Positions 18,761 through 29,027 of a stretch of 49,836 bases of DNA are shown piece by piece. The notes beneath the pieces were generated by a model. That model made no database searches and had not been told where the DNA came from. It saw only the letters and a program-made list of their open reading frames with translations. Made by a program: the position numbers and the translations under genes. Within the stretch, counting starts at the first letter, position 1. The number at the start of each line of letters is the position of its first letter. This DNA is from Coriobacteriales bacterium (lineage in GTDB: Bacteria > Actinomycetota > Coriobacteriia > Coriobacteriales > UMGS124), in assembly GCA_017515595.1 (NCBI GenBank), contig JAFWFL010000023.1, positions 1 to 49,836 on the forward strand, in the 5' to 3' direction.

Positions 18761-18933
18761 GTTGGTAATAAAATTATCGCGTTGATTTTTCGTGTAAAAT
18801 GAGGGTTATACGTGAAGTATACCTATGAAATTAATAATGTTGGTTCCATTCTATGCGATTTGTTGTATATTATCAGATTGCATGTTTGGAATGGGGCTTA
18901 ATAGCCCGCCTAATACTATTCAAGGAGTTTTAA

Positions 18934-19245
18934 GTGGCAGTTAAGATTCGTCTCGCACGTTATGGTTCTAAAAAGCGTCCTTATTACCGCGTTGTTGTCG
19001 CAGATGCCCGTACTGCTCGCGACGGTCGCGCAGTAGAAGAAGTAGGTCGTTACAACCCCATGGTTGACCCTGCTTTTATTTCTTTGGACATGGAGAAGGT
19101 TGACGCTTGGCTGGCTAAGGGTGCTCAGCCTACCGATACCGTTAAGCATCTCATCGAGGTTACCCGTAATCCCGTTGAGCCCAAGGCTCCCAAGCAAAAG
19201 ATGAGCAAGAAGGCAGCCGCAAAAGCAGCCAAGGCCGCTGAGTAA
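18934..19245 (+). CDS. rpsP: 30S ribosomal protein S16
   Basis: 103 residues, start GTG at 18934 with AAGGAG (18922-18927). It helps assemble the 5' domain of 16S rRNA. The N-terminus [19 protein letters not shown] and GRYNP are family signatures. A Lys/Ala-rich tail ([15 protein letters not shown]) extends it beyond the usual 80-90 residues. It leads the conserved rpsP-KH-rimM-trmD operon with gaps of 2-15 bases. Confidence 0.98.
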   Translation: MAVKIRLARYGSKKRPYYRVVVADARTARDGRAVEEVGRYNPMVDPAFISLDMEKVDAWLAKGAQPTDTVKHLIEVTRNPVEPKAPKQKMSKKAAAKAAKAAE

Positions 19246-19260
19246 TAGGTTGTGTAAATA

Positions 19261-19593
19261 ATGGCCGTTGATAGGGATCTTGATCCAACACAGGCTGAAG
19301 CAGTATACAGCGAGTCTGATATGGCAGAGGGCGACGCCCAGGAGCTTACCAGTGATCGCGTTGCTGATTTGGTAGAATACATGGTTGCGTCTTTGGTTGA
19401 TAACCCTGACGGCATCATTATTGATGTAACCGACAATGACGATAACTCTTCGCTCATTGAGGTAAGGGTAGACCCTGACGACATTGGTAAGGTTATTGGA
19501 CGCCACGGACGTGTTATCAAGTCAATCCGTTCTTTAGCACGTGCCTGTGCTGCCCGTGATAATGCATACGCCGAAGTCGAGATTATTGGGTAA
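19261..19593 (+). CDS. khpA: KH-domain RNA-binding protein (KhpA/YlqC type)
   Basis: 110 residues, about 30 more than most KhpA proteins because of an acidic N-terminal extension (DLDPTQAEAVYSESDMAEGD). An alternative in-frame ATG at 19321 (MAEGDAQEL) or at 19381 would give a more standard length. The KH GxxG loop is DDIGKVIGRHGRVIKSIR. KhpA binds RNA, often with KhpB, and sits between rpsP and rimM in many Gram-positives, as here. Confidence 0.93.
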   Translation: MAVDRDLDPTQAEAVYSESDMAEGDAQELTSDRVADLVEYMVASLVDNPDGIIIDVTDNDDNSSLIEVRVDPDDIGKVIGRHGRVIKSIRSLARACAARDNAYAEVEIIG

Positions 19594-19595
19594 TT

Positions 19596-20147
19596 ATGTC
19601 TGTTTGGACTGCAACAGGCTACATTAATGTTGCACGTATTACCAAGACACATGGCAGATTTGGGGAGGTTGCCGCAGTACCTGTTGGCAATCTTCCCTTT
19701 TGTTTGCAGCCCAATATGGAGGTTTGTCTCACGCCGCCTGATGTACAAGGTCCGCGGTTTTATACTATTGACCGGGTAAACCAAGATACCAATCTTGTTC
19801 ATTTTAAAGATTGTAATTCTCTTGATAAAGCAGAGACTCTGGTTGGCAAAACCGTGCTTGCAAAGCGCGAAGATGTGCCGGAGGTTGTAGAAGAGCAGGA
19901 GCTCTTTGACTGTGTGGGACACCACATGGTTGATATGGCCAAAGGGGACATTGGCATTATTTGCGAGCTTATGGTCTTGCCTGCCAATGATGTATGGCGT
20001 GTTAAGAGCGAAACATACGGAGAAGTCCTGGTTCCTGTGATAGAAGATGTCCTGATAAGCCTTCCTAAATGTGCCGGTGACCCTGTTGTAGTTGAATTGA
20101 TGCCGGGAATCCTGCCTGAGTGCAGAGACACCTTGGCGGAGTCATAA
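19596..20147 (+). CDS. rimM: Ribosome maturation factor RimM
   Basis: 183 residues. RimM binds S19 and assists maturation of the 30S head. The N-terminal barrel begins YINVARITKTHGRFGEVAA, and the C-terminal PRC-barrel part carries VWRVKSETYGEVLVPVIEDV. The start lies two bases after the KH gene and the stop four bases before trmD, so translation is probably coupled. Confidence 0.93.
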   Translation: MSVWTATGYINVARITKTHGRFGEVAAVPVGNLPFCLQPNMEVCLTPPDVQGPRFYTIDRVNQDTNLVHFKDCNSLDKAETLVGKTVLAKREDVPEVVEEQELFDCVGHHMVDMAKGDIGIICELMVLPANDVWRVKSETYGEVLVPVIEDVLISLPKCAGDPVVVELMPGILPECRDTLAES

Positions 20148-20151
20148 ACTC

Positions 20152-20937
20152 ATGCGTATAGAAGCTTTGACTGTTTTCCCTCAAATGATAGATTCTTATG
20201 TTCATTCGTCTGTTTTGGGCCGCGCGCTCGAGGCGGGCGTTTTCTCGTTTGAGGCCCATGATCTGCGCGACTGGACGCACGACAGGCACAAAACCGTTGA
20301 TGATGCTCCTTATGGCGGAGGCCAGGGTATGCTTATGAAGTGCACCCCGTTTTTTGAAGCGCTTGATGAGCTATGTAACAGCGAGAATCCGGCATATACC
20401 ATATTCTTTACCCCCACAGGCAAACCGTTTACGCAAAGTTGTGCACAGGAGCTGGCCGCAAAAGAGCGGCTTTTGCTTGTATGCGGTCATTACGAGGGCA
20501 TAGATGAGCGCGTGTATACACGCGCAGATGCATGCTTTTCTCTGGGCGATTATGTACTTACCGGAGGAGAACTCGCCGCTATGGTGGTTATTGATGCTAC
20601 GGTGCGCCTGCTACCCGGTGCGCTTGGCGATGATCAAAGCGCTCAGGATGAATCTTTTAGCGACGGGCTTTTGGAATATGAACAATATACCAGGCCTCCG
20701 GTTGCAAACGGCTTAAAAGTGCCCGACATCCTCTTAAGCGGAAACCATGCGCGCATTGCTGCATGGCGTCGCGCAAACGCTCTGGTCAGAACCTGCGACA
20801 AGCGCCCTGATCTCTTGGAAACGGCAAATCTGACTCCGGCCGAGAAAAACGCCGTAGCACACTATTTTGCACTCATAGCACAGGGAATAAGCGGTGCTGA
20901 TGCCGCAAAAGAAGCGTTTCCTATTTTACGTGAGTAG
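20152..20937 (+). CDS. trmD: tRNA (guanine-N1)-methyltransferase
   Basis: 261 residues. It methylates G37 of tRNAs with SAM, which prevents frameshifting. The SPOUT knot is visible (LLVCGHYEGIDERV, SLGDYVLTGGELAAMVVIDA), with the N-terminal MRIEALTVFPQMI and YGGGQGMLM. The C-terminal linker and helices (LLSGNHARIAAWRR) are also standard. It ends the rpsP operon; 159 bases without a gene follow up to lepB. Confidence 0.97.
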   Translation: MRIEALTVFPQMIDSYVHSSVLGRALEAGVFSFEAHDLRDWTHDRHKTVDDAPYGGGQGMLMKCTPFFEALDELCNSENPAYTIFFTPTGKPFTQSCAQELAAKERLLLVCGHYEGIDERVYTRADACFSLGDYVLTGGELAAMVVIDATVRLLPGALGDDQSAQDESFSDGLLEYEQYTRPPVANGLKVPDILLSGNHARIAAWRRANALVRTCDKRPDLLETANLTPAEKNAVAHYFALIAQGISGADAAKEAFPILRE

Positions 20938-21096
20938 TTGCGCGTTTGTTATTCATTCCAACATCGTGTATATATCATTGTTTCATAAAGTTGAGACAGG
21001 CAATCAGAGCTATTTAACCGTAAAATAGCAGGTTCATGAGAACTTTGTAGGTTGAGAGGTTTCTCTCACGTATGTAATAACCGGAAGGAGCACAGG

Positions 21097-21969
21097 GTGG
21101 CTGAGGATCCTCAGAATCAAATGAATGACAGTGCGTTTGAAAACAACGTATCGCAAACACCACCGGACTACGATGCCTATTACCCGGCAGATGCCAATGC
21201 TCAAGACTATGACAACCGGCAGCCGGACAATGCGGGTTATGCTCCGCAGTCTGACCAGTATCAGCAGATGCCGTATACGCAGATACCGTCAGCCGTAGAT
21301 TTAGGTATCGCCCCTGAACCTCAACACATGGGAGAAGCTCCTCAAAAGGGCGGGTTCTTTCGCGGCGTGGGTGAGTTTCTTATCGCATTCGCCGTTATGG
21401 TTGGCATCATTATGCTTTTGCGGACGTTCGTTATTGAGCCTTTTGAAATCCCTTCAGGTTCAATGCTTGATACCATAGAGATAGGCGACCGTATTTTTGC
21501 CGAGAAGATCTCGGTAGCAATAAACCACATGCCCACACAGGGTGAGATTGTAACGTTTACAAACCCCCGCGACCCTTCGCAAACACTTATTAAGCGCGTT
21601 ATCGCGACTGAGGGCCAGACCATAGACTTTAAAGACGGTATTGTGTATGTTGACGGAGTGGCTCTTGATGAGCCCTATACACTGGGCAAACCTACCAAGC
21701 AGATGCGTTGCGACGGCAAGATTCAAAAGACCGATATCCAATATCCTTATACAATTCCTGAAGGATATTTCTTTGCAATGGGCGATAACCGCACAAATTC
21801 GTCTGACTCGCGGGTATTTGGTGCGGTAAGCGCCGAGAGTGTAACCGGTCATGCAATCTTTAGGTACTGGCCGCTCTTCAGGGTCGAAGATTCCAATAAG
21901 ATTGAAGTATTTGGTATGACTTTTGAAATTCCCGCATCTATAGAGTGGTGTGCGGGACCCATGCTTTAA
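21097..21969 (+). CDS. lepB: Signal peptidase I
   Basis: 290 residues from GTG 21097, chosen for AAGGAG (21085-21090) six bases upstream. It cleaves signal peptides from exported proteins at the outer face of the membrane. A long, Asn/Gln/Tyr/Pro-rich cytoplasmic N-terminus of about 85 residues precedes one membrane helix (GEFLIAFAVMVGIIMLLRTF). The catalytic serine is in PSGSMLDTI, the lysine in TLIKRVIATEGQ, and the box E motif is MGDNRTNSSDSR. Substrates in this window would include the protein at 1739. Confidence 0.96.
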   Translation: MAEDPQNQMNDSAFENNVSQTPPDYDAYYPADANAQDYDNRQPDNAGYAPQSDQYQQMPYTQIPSAVDLGIAPEPQHMGEAPQKGGFFRGVGEFLIAFAVMVGIIMLLRTFVIEPFEIPSGSMLDTIEIGDRIFAEKISVAINHMPTQGEIVTFTNPRDPSQTLIKRVIATEGQTIDFKDGIVYVDGVALDEPYTLGKPTKQMRCDGKIQKTDIQYPYTIPEGYFFAMGDNRTNSSDSRVFGAVSAESVTGHAIFRYWPLFRVEDSNKIEVFGMTFEIPASIEWCAGPML

Positions 21970-22062
21970 ATGGTTTTGAAGAGTTATGTTATTGAGGTAA
22001 ACACGGGTTTTAATAGTCAAGGGCAAAAGCCGTTGCGTAAGATATAAGAAAGGAACAGCGAA

Positions 22063-22968
22063 ATGAATGCAGAGGCATTAACATTTCAAGAGATAATCCT
22101 TGCATTGCAGCAGTTTTGGGCAGAGCAAGGCTGCGTTGTTTTGCAACCGTATGACTCAGAAGTAGGTGCAGGCACGTTCCACTGGGCCACAGCGCTCAGG
22201 GCGCTGGGCGATAAACCATGGAGGACCTGCTATGCACAACCTTGCCGTCGTCCTGCAGACGGACGTTACGGCGAGAACCCCAACCGCCTGCAGCATTATT
22301 ATCAGTTCCAGGTTCTTATTAAGCCATGCCCTGATAACCCTCAGGAGCTCTATCTTGATTCACTGCGCCGCATTGGTATTGAGCCGGGCGAGCATGACGT
22401 ACGCTTTGTAGAGGATGACTGGGAGTCGCCCACACTCGGTGCCTGGGGACTTGGATGGGAAGTTTGGCTTAACGGTATGGAAGTAACTCAGTTCACCTAC
22501 TTCCAGCAGGTGGGCGGTATTGAGGTAGGACCGGTTCCGGTTGAAATTACCTACGGTCTTGAGCGTCTTGCCATGTACATTCAGGGTGTAAACTCGGTAT
22601 ACGATCTCGTATGGTCACGCGCAGCCGACGGCAGCGTATTTACCTACGGCGACGTTTATCTTGAGAACGAACGCGAATTCTCAACTTACAACTTTGAACT
22701 TGCAGATATTGATCTGATGCGCCGCAAGTTTGACGAATATGAAGCCGAGTGCCACGCCTGCTTAAAGGCAAACCAACCGCTCCCGGCGTACGACTGTGTA
22801 CTTAAGTGCTCGCACTCATTTAACCTGCTTGACTCACGCGGTGCGCTGAGCGCAACGGAGCGTGCGGCATATATCCTGCGTGTGCGCGCAGTTGCAAAAG
22901 CCTGCTGCGAAGCTTGGCAGGCTCATGAAGATGCGGTAAAGGCAGCAAAAGCCGGGGAGGTAGCATAA
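22063..22968 (+). CDS. glyQ: Glycyl-tRNA synthetase alpha subunit
   Basis: 301 residues. This is the catalytic subunit of the bacterial alpha2-beta2 enzyme that charges tRNA-Gly. Signatures are [58 protein letters not shown] and [17 protein letters not shown] lies before the ATG. No T-box leader is seen in the 94 bases upstream. The glyS gene begins three bases after the stop. Confidence 0.98.
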   Translation: MNAEALTFQEIILALQQFWAEQGCVVLQPYDSEVGAGTFHWATALRALGDKPWRTCYAQPCRRPADGRYGENPNRLQHYYQFQVLIKPCPDNPQELYLDSLRRIGIEPGEHDVRFVEDDWESPTLGAWGLGWEVWLNGMEVTQFTYFQQVGGIEVGPVPVEITYGLERLAMYIQGVNSVYDLVWSRAADGSVFTYGDVYLENEREFSTYNFELADIDLMRRKFDEYEAECHACLKANQPLPAYDCVLKCSHSFNLLDSRGALSATERAAYILRVRAVAKACCEAWQAHEDAVKAAKAGEVA

Positions 22969-22970
22969 CA

Positions 22971-25058
22971 ATGGCAGACCGTAAAAACCTTGTATTCGAA
23001 ATTGGTACAGAAGAACTGCCTGCGCTTCCTCTGTATAAAGCAACCGCACAAATGCAGCAGCTTGTAGAAGAAGGCCTTAAAAAGACCGGCCTTGGGTTTA
23101 AAGCTGTACGCACAGAGTCTACCCCGCGTCGTATTACTACCTATATTGATGAACTTGAGGTCACAACCACTCCGGTTGAAGAATCTCTGAGAGGTCCTGC
23201 CGCTGCTATGGCGTTTGACGCAAACGGTAATCCCACACCTGCTGCTTTGGGTTTTGCGCGCGGCAAAGGTGTAGATGCTTCTCAGCTTAAGGTGCGCGAG
23301 CAGGATGGCAAAGAGTATGTATTTGTAGATATCTCAATACCGGCTCGCCCGGCAACCGAGATTATTCCCGAGGTTTTATCTGACGCTGCCGGCAAGCTTG
23401 CCTGGCCCCGTTCGCAGTGCTGGGGCACACATACCTGCCGTTTTTCTCGGCCTGTTCGCTGGCTTTTATGCCTCTTTGGCGATGAAGTTGTTCCGGTTGA
23501 GTTCTGCGATTTGGTAGCCGGCAATACTACCCGCGGTAATCGCCTTATGAACCCCAATACCTATGAAGTTCCCAGTGCAGACGCCTATAACAGCGTTCTT
23601 GAGTCTGTTCATGTTATGGTTGCGGCAAAAGACCGTGAGCGCGTAATTCGCGAGGGGATTGCCAAAATCGAGCAGGAGCAGGGTCTTAAGGCTTCGACCC
23701 CCAAGAAGACTTTTGATGAGGTTATTAACCTAGTTGAGTGGCCTACCGTGATTGTTGCCCACTTTGACGAGGAGTTCCTGCATGTTCCTCATGAGATTAT
23801 TTGCGAATCCATGCTCTCGAACCAGCGTTATTTCCCGCTCAATGACGCAAACGGTGAGCTAACCAACAGCTTTGTTCTGGTTTCGAACGGTGACCCCTCA
23901 CGCAACAGCGTTATTGCCGACGGTAACGAGCGCGTAGTTCGCGCCCGCCTGGCTGATGCCAAATTCTTCTACGAGGAGGACTTGAAGCAGCCGCTTGAGG
24001 CATATGTCGAGAAGCTCGCAACCGTAGGCTTCCAGGAGAAGCTCGGAACCATGCTACAAAAGACCAAGCGTGTAGAAAAGCTCGCTACCGCGATTGCCCG
24101 CAGCGCCGCGACCAGAGAAGTAGTTCAAAATGTCAGACGCGCCGCTTATCTCGCGAAGGCTGACCTTGTAACCGGTGCGGTTGTTGAGTTTACCAGCCAG
24201 CAGGGTGTTATGGGCGGTTATTATGCAACCGCATCGGGCGAAGATCCTGATGTCGCTCTTGCTATTTCGCAGCAGTACAGGCCCCGCTTTGCCGGAGATG
24301 AGCTCCCAAGCGGTTTGGTGGGCAAGCTGGTTGCCATGGCCGACAAGCTTGATACCGTGTGCGGCATCTTTGCGATTGACGAAGCTCCTACCGGCTCGAG
24401 CGATCCTTTTGCCGTGCGCAGGAGTGCAATTGGTATTATCAACATTCTTTTGGCCGAGCCTGACTTTAGCCTCGAGTATGCTATTCAGTGTGCTATCGAG
24501 GGTCTGGAGCAGCAGGGTCTTGAGTTTAACAAAGCTAAAATTACCCAGCAGGTACGCAACTTCTTTGTGGGCCGTCTCACTGCAATTGCCCGCGATGAGG
24601 GTGTTGAGGCCGACACAGTAGAAGCAGTCAAGGCTGTAGATGTAATTGAGCCGAGTATATTCCTCGCAAGGGCTCATGCGCTCGAAGACGCGCGCACTCA
24701 GTCTCCAGAGGTGTTTGATGACCTCGCAAGCGCCTACACCCGTGCTAACAACCTGCGCGATGCAAGCCTTGGCTCCGAACCCAAACAGGCTCTTATGGGT
24801 GAGTGCGAGCTCGACCTTCTCAACGCTGTCGACACCGCTTCGAACCAGGTTACGCAAGCTTTGGCAAGCGAAGGCGGCTACAGCAAAGCAATTGAGGCTC
24901 TTGCTTCTCTGCGCGGCCCCATTGACTCATTCTTTGACAGCGTTATGGTTATGGATGAGAACCTCGAGCTTCGCAACATGAGACTCGAACTTCTCAACCG
25001 CTTTGTTGCGGTATTCCGCGATGTTGCCGACATCGGGAAGATGGAAAAACGTCCTTAA
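22971..25058 (+). CDS. glyS: Glycyl-tRNA synthetase beta subunit
   Basis: 695 residues. The beta subunit binds tRNA-Gly and contains an HD-like core. The N-terminus is LVFEIGTEELPALPL; other signatures are STPRRI, FSRPVRWLLCLFGDEVVP, ESMLSNQRYFPL and DKLDTVCGIFA. The C-terminal anticodon-binding region ends RLELLNRFVAVFRDVADIGKM. A strong terminator follows. Confidence 0.98.
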   Translation: MADRKNLVFEIGTEELPALPLYKATAQMQQLVEEGLKKTGLGFKAVRTESTPRRITTYIDELEVTTTPVEESLRGPAAAMAFDANGNPTPAALGFARGKGVDASQLKVREQDGKEYVFVDISIPARPATEIIPEVLSDAAGKLAWPRSQCWGTHTCRFSRPVRWLLCLFGDEVVPVEFCDLVAGNTTRGNRLMNPNTYEVPSADAYNSVLESVHVMVAAKDRERVIREGIAKIEQEQGLKASTPKKTFDEVINLVEWPTVIVAHFDEEFLHVPHEIICESMLSNQRYFPLNDANGELTNSFVLVSNGDPSRNSVIADGNERVVRARLADAKFFYEEDLKQPLEAYVEKLATVGFQEKLGTMLQKTKRVEKLATAIARSAATREVVQNVRRAAYLAKADLVTGAVVEFTSQQGVMGGYYATASGEDPDVALAISQQYRPRFAGDELPSGLVGKLVAMADKLDTVCGIFAIDEAPTGSSDPFAVRRSAIGIINILLAEPDFSLEYAIQCAIEGLEQQGLEFNKAKITQQVRNFFVGRLTAIARDEGVEADTVEAVKAVDVIEPSIFLARAHALEDARTQSPEVFDDLASAYTRANNLRDASLGSEPKQALMGECELDLLNAVDTASNQVTQALASEGGYSKAIEALASLRGPIDSFFDSVMVMDENLELRNMRLELLNRFVAVFRDVADIGKMEKRP

Positions 25059-25065
25059 AATGAAC

Positions 25066-25103
25066 AAAAAAGGCTAAGGTGCGACGGTGCCTTAGCCTTT
25101 TTT
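25066..25103 (+). terminator. Terminator of glyQS
   Basis: AAAAAAGGCTAAGG (25066-25079) and CCTTAGCCTTTTTT (25090-25103) form a 14-bp stem with a 10-base loop. The symmetrical A and T runs end just before the regulator gene's ribosome binding site. Confidence 0.92.
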
Positions 25104-25123
25104 CTTATGCAGGAAGGTGCACA

Positions 25124-26014
25124 ATGATCCAGGAAGCATCATTTGCTCCTTTGGAGGCAGAAGCTGGGTTAAATGTTCCGACCATTCATGTAATCTCCGA
25201 TTCTTTGGGAGACACCGCAGCCGATGTTGCGTTGGCAGCTACGGCCCAGTTTGAAAGCGCTGCCATTCATATAGAGCGTTTGCCCAAAGTAACCTCGATT
25301 GCTCAGGTATCAAGATATCTCGACATTCATTCGAGCTCAGATAAAAAAGCTCCTATGGCAGTGTTTCATACCATTGTTCAAAAGACGCTCCGTGACGAGA
25401 TTATAAATGAGCTCGAGAAACGTGGCATTTACCAGGTAGATTTGCTGGGTCCCGCTTTAAAGACGATCGAGAAAATAACAGGACAGGCACCCATCGAGCG
25501 AGCCGGTGTTATTCACCGCACAGATGAACGTTACTTCAGGCGTATTGATGCAATGGAATTCTTTGTGAATCATGATGACGGCCGCAACCCACAAGACCTG
25601 ACCGAGGCAGAGATTGTTCTTATAGGGGTGTCGAGAACATCTAAAACGCCGCTCTCAATGTATATGGCATACCACGGGTATCGTATTGCAAACATACCTT
25701 TGGCCAAGGGAGTGGAGCCGCCACAGGAGCTTTTTGATGTAGATCCATGGCGTATTTACGGCTTGATTTCGACCGCAGAGGTACTGCAAACCATCAGAAA
25801 AGTGCGCTTAGGCAGTGAAGAAGTGCGCGCTGTGGCAGGTTCGTATTGTGATCTTCTCTGTATTCAGGACGAGCTTGACGAAGCTCGCAAGCTTATGCGT
25901 CGTCTTGGTTGCATTGTGATCCAGACCAATGGGCGTGCTGTTGAGGAAACAGCCCAGATTATTCTCGATTATTTCTCCCGGGCAGAAACACTCTACTTAC
26001 AAAAAGAAACCTAA
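25124..26014 (+). CDS. Pyruvate, phosphate dikinase regulatory protein
   Basis: 296 residues from ATG 25124, with AGGAAGG upstream; an upstream ATG at 25079 lies inside the glyQS terminator. This family (DUF299) is a bifunctional kinase/pyrophosphorylase that inactivates PPDK with ADP by phosphorylating an active-site threonine and reactivates it with phosphate. Motifs are HVISDSLGDTA at the N-terminus and the nucleotide-binding loop GVSRTSKTPLSMY near 177. The substrate enzyme gene lies directly downstream (200 bases), which supports the role as PPDK rather than PEP synthase regulator. Confidence 0.95.
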   Translation: MIQEASFAPLEAEAGLNVPTIHVISDSLGDTAADVALAATAQFESAAIHIERLPKVTSIAQVSRYLDIHSSSDKKAPMAVFHTIVQKTLRDEIINELEKRGIYQVDLLGPALKTIEKITGQAPIERAGVIHRTDERYFRRIDAMEFFVNHDDGRNPQDLTEAEIVLIGVSRTSKTPLSMYMAYHGYRIANIPLAKGVEPPQELFDVDPWRIYGLISTAEVLQTIRKVRLGSEEVRAVAGSYCDLLCIQDELDEARKLMRRLGCIVIQTNGRAVEETAQIILDYFSRAETLYLQKET

Positions 26015-26213
26015 AATTCCTGTGTGTGGGTGCATTTTGCCCGTATGCGGCTTCGAAATGCTAAATTACCGCTATAAAGCGTGTTTTGCATGCATTAGTG
26101 AAAATAAAATGGCATAATATAGCGTACTCAAAAAGAGCGAGTTAGTTAGTGCACAACTCCTATACAGCAACGGGTTTATATGCCCGGATGTCGAGTAAAC
26201 AAAGGAGAAGGAA

Positions 26214-28940
26214 GTGTACGGGGTAAAGCGTATTTACAAATTTGGCCGTGACGCAGCGGGTAATAATGTGACCGAGGGTTGCTCGTCCGAGAATTACATC
26301 CTCGGCGGCAAGGGTGCAAACCTAGCTGAGATGGCGAGAATTGGCCTTCCGGTTCCTCCGGGATTCACCATTACCTGCCAAACCTGCATGGAATATGCAA
26401 ATGCCGGTAATGTCTGGCCCGAAGGCATGCTCGACCTTATAGAAGAAGCCCGCCGCGACCTTGAGGAGCGCGCAGGCAAAAAACTGGGCGATCCGGAGGA
26501 TCCGCTGCTTGTATCGGTGCGTTCAGGCGCTCCGTTCTCAATGCCTGGTATGATGGATACCGTTCTGAACCTTGGTATGAATGACCAGTCAATAAACGGT
26601 CTTATTAAGCAGACCCAGAATCCGCGTTTTGCCTGGGACTCATACCGTCGTTTTATTCAGATGTTCTCGAATGTTGTTATGGGTGTTGACGGCGATCTCT
26701 TTGAAAACGCCATTACCTTTCGTAAAATGCTCAAGGGTGTAAAGGACGATACAGATCTTGACGCCAAGGATCTCGAAGCTTTGGTTGACGACTTCAAAGC
26801 CATTTTTGCCCAGAACGTGAATCCGGCCGAGCATCCTGAAATTATTGGTGAAGATGGTAAGTGCTTCTTCCCGCAAGACCCCGGTACGCAGCTCATCCTT
26901 GCTATCCAGGCTGTATTTGGCAGCTGGAACAACGAGCGCGCCATTATTTACCGCAAGCAGAACAAGATTCCAGATGACCTTGGTACAGCTGTAAACGTTA
27001 TGAGCATGGTCTTTGGTAACAAGGGAGACACAAGCGCTACCGGCGTTGCCTTTACCCGTAACCCCGCAGACGGTACCAAAGAGTTCTATGGCGACTACCT
27101 CGTAAACGCCCAGGGCGAAGACGTTGTTGCCGGTATCCGCAACACCGAGCCCATTGAGACCTTAAAGCATACGCCAGGTCTTGAGGTAGCAGGCAAGGAG
27201 CTCGAGAAGGTCTTCGTTATTCTCGAGAATCACTATCGCGATATGATGGACATTGAGTTCACCATTGAGCAGGGCAAGCTTTACATGCTTCAAACTCGTG
27301 CCGGCAAGCGTACCGCCGCTGCTGCGCTTAAGGTTGCCATTGATATGGTTAACGAGGGTCTTATCACCAAAGAAGAAGCAATTCTCCGCGTGAACCCCTC
27401 GCAGCTTGACCAGTTGCTGCATCCGCAGTTTGACAAGAGCGCCAAGTATGAAGTTATGTGCAAGGGTCTTAATGCTTCACCGGGCGCTGCCGTGGGCGGC
27501 GTGGTCTTCTCGTCCGATGCTGCCGTTGCGGCTGCCGAGCGCGGCGAAGACGTTATTTTGGTCCGTTGGGAAACCAACCCTGACGACCTCAAGGGTATGA
27601 TTGCTGCCAAGGGTATTCTTACCAGCCACGGCGGCAAGACAAGCCATGCTGCCGTTATTGCCCGTGGTATGGGCGCTCCGTGCGTATGCGGCGCAGAGGC
27701 TCTCCGCATTGACGCAACCAAGAAGGAAGTTGCGGTTTCGGGCACTGACATTGTGCTCCATGAAGGCGACGTTATCTCAATCGATGGTTCTACCGGCAAT
27801 GTAGTTCTCGGCGCGGTCGAGCTTGTCAATGCTACGCTTACCGGTGACCTTGAGACAATTCTCACCTGGGCTGACGAAGTCCGTAAGATTGGCGTTCAGG
27901 CCAATGCAGATAACCCCGAGGACGCAAAGCTTTCGCGTGAATTTGGCGCTGAGGGTATTGGTCTTGACCGTACCGAGCATATGTTCCTGGGCGACCGCAA
28001 ACAGATTATTCAGAGCTACATCCTCACAGATGATCCTGCTGTCCGTCAAAAGGCCTGCGATGATCTCTCGGAGGCTCAGACGAGCGACTTCTACGGTATG
28101 TTCAAGGCTATGGATGGCCTGCCCGTTACCGTGCGTTTGCTCGACCCGCCGCTCCATGAGTTCCTTGATGACCCGCGTGCACTCGAGGTAGAAATTGCCC
28201 GCCTTGAAGAGCGCGGCGCCGGTGAAGATGTTCTTGAACCCAAGCGCAAGCTTCTCCGCCAAATTGACGGCATGATTGAGGCTAACCCCATGCTCGGTCT
28301 GCGTGGTTGCCGTCTCGGCTTTGTATATCCCGAGCTTCCGGTGCTCCAGGCCCGTGCTATTGCACATGCAACCGCTCAGCTTAAGAGCGAGGGCTTTGAC
28401 CCGCAGCCGCACATCATGGTTCCGCTTGTATCGCTGGCTTCTGAGCTCAAGGGTATGCGCGAAGTTATTGAAGCCGCAATTAAGGATGTTTCAAAGGAGA
28501 CCAGCGTTGATCTGAGCGGTATCCCCATTGGCACCATGATTGAGCTTCCGCGTGCCGCCGTTATGTCAGCCGAGATTGCTCAGTACGCTGACTTCTACAG
28601 CTTTGGCACCAATGACCTTACACAGACAACCTTTGGCTTCTCACGTGACGACGTTGAGGGTAAGTTCATCCCCATTTATCTCCAGAATAAGATGGTTACC
28701 CGTAACCCGTTCGAGACACTCGACGACGGTGTTGCGAAGCTCATTAAGATGGCCTGTGAAGCCGGCCGCCAGACCAATCCCAACATTTCGCTTGGTATCT
28801 GCGGCGAGCATGGCGGCGATCCAGAGTCTATTCAGAAGGTATATGACATTGGCCTCGACTATGTAAGCTGCTCGCCTTACCGCGTACCTGTCGCACGTCT
28901 TGCAGCCGCACAGGCTACCCTTAAGAGCAAGGTAAGGTAA
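26214..28940 (+). CDS. ppdK: Pyruvate, phosphate dikinase
   Basis: 908 residues from GTG 26214, with AAAGGAG at 26201. It interconverts pyruvate, ATP and phosphate with phosphoenolpyruvate, AMP and pyrophosphate. The N-terminal ATP-grasp part begins YKFGRDAAGNNVTEG and includes GGKGANLAEMARIGLPVPPGF and VRSGAPFSMPGMMDTVLNLG. The phospho-histidine is H478 in GGKTSHAAVIARGMGAPCV, with the regulatory threonine T476 two residues before it. The C-terminal PEP-binding barrel has SFGTNDLTQTTFGFSRDD and the proton-donor cysteine C863 in GICGEHGGDP. Both catalytic sites are intact. Two terminators follow. Confidence 0.98.
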   Translation: MYGVKRIYKFGRDAAGNNVTEGCSSENYILGGKGANLAEMARIGLPVPPGFTITCQTCMEYANAGNVWPEGMLDLIEEARRDLEERAGKKLGDPEDPLLVSVRSGAPFSMPGMMDTVLNLGMNDQSINGLIKQTQNPRFAWDSYRRFIQMFSNVVMGVDGDLFENAITFRKMLKGVKDDTDLDAKDLEALVDDFKAIFAQNVNPAEHPEIIGEDGKCFFPQDPGTQLILAIQAVFGSWNNERAIIYRKQNKIPDDLGTAVNVMSMVFGNKGDTSATGVAFTRNPADGTKEFYGDYLVNAQGEDVVAGIRNTEPIETLKHTPGLEVAGKELEKVFVILENHYRDMMDIEFTIEQGKLYMLQTRAGKRTAAAALKVAIDMVNEGLITKEEAILRVNPSQLDQLLHPQFDKSAKYEVMCKGLNASPGAAVGGVVFSSDAAVAAAERGEDVILVRWETNPDDLKGMIAAKGILTSHGGKTSHAAVIARGMGAPCVCGAEALRIDATKKEVAVSGTDIVLHEGDVISIDGSTGNVVLGAVELVNATLTGDLETILTWADEVRKIGVQANADNPEDAKLSREFGAEGIGLDRTEHMFLGDRKQIIQSYILTDDPAVRQKACDDLSEAQTSDFYGMFKAMDGLPVTVRLLDPPLHEFLDDPRALEVEIARLEERGAGEDVLEPKRKLLRQIDGMIEANPMLGLRGCRLGFVYPELPVLQARAIAHATAQLKSEGFDPQPHIMVPLVSLASELKGMREVIEAAIKDVSKETSVDLSGIPIGTMIELPRAAVMSAEIAQYADFYSFGTNDLTQTTFGFSRDDVEGKFIPIYLQNKMVTRNPFETLDDGVAKLIKMACEAGRQTNPNISLGICGEHGGDPESIQKVYDIGLDYVSCSPYRVPVARLAAAQATLKSKVR

Positions 28941-28973
28941 GTTTTAAAGCGTTAACGTTTAATGATGTGACTG

Positions 28974-29004
28974 AACGGACTCCATGAATTGGAGTCCGTT
29001 TTTT
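28974..29004 (+). terminator. Terminator of ppdK
   Basis: AACGGACTCCA (28974-28984) and TGGAGTCCGTT (28990-29000) form an 11-bp stem around TGAAT, followed by a six-base T-run. Confidence 0.93.
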
Positions 29005-29027
29005 ATTGACACAAAAAAGTAAGATAC

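Noticed and set aside
14140-18933. Attachment-site direct repeats flanking the RiPP cluster
   Set aside because: I compared the cspA-side and rpsP-side flanks and saw no convincing repeats.
21970-22062. T-box riboswitch before glyQ
   Set aside because: The 93-base gap is too short and shows no AGGGTGGNA-like T-box or paired terminator.
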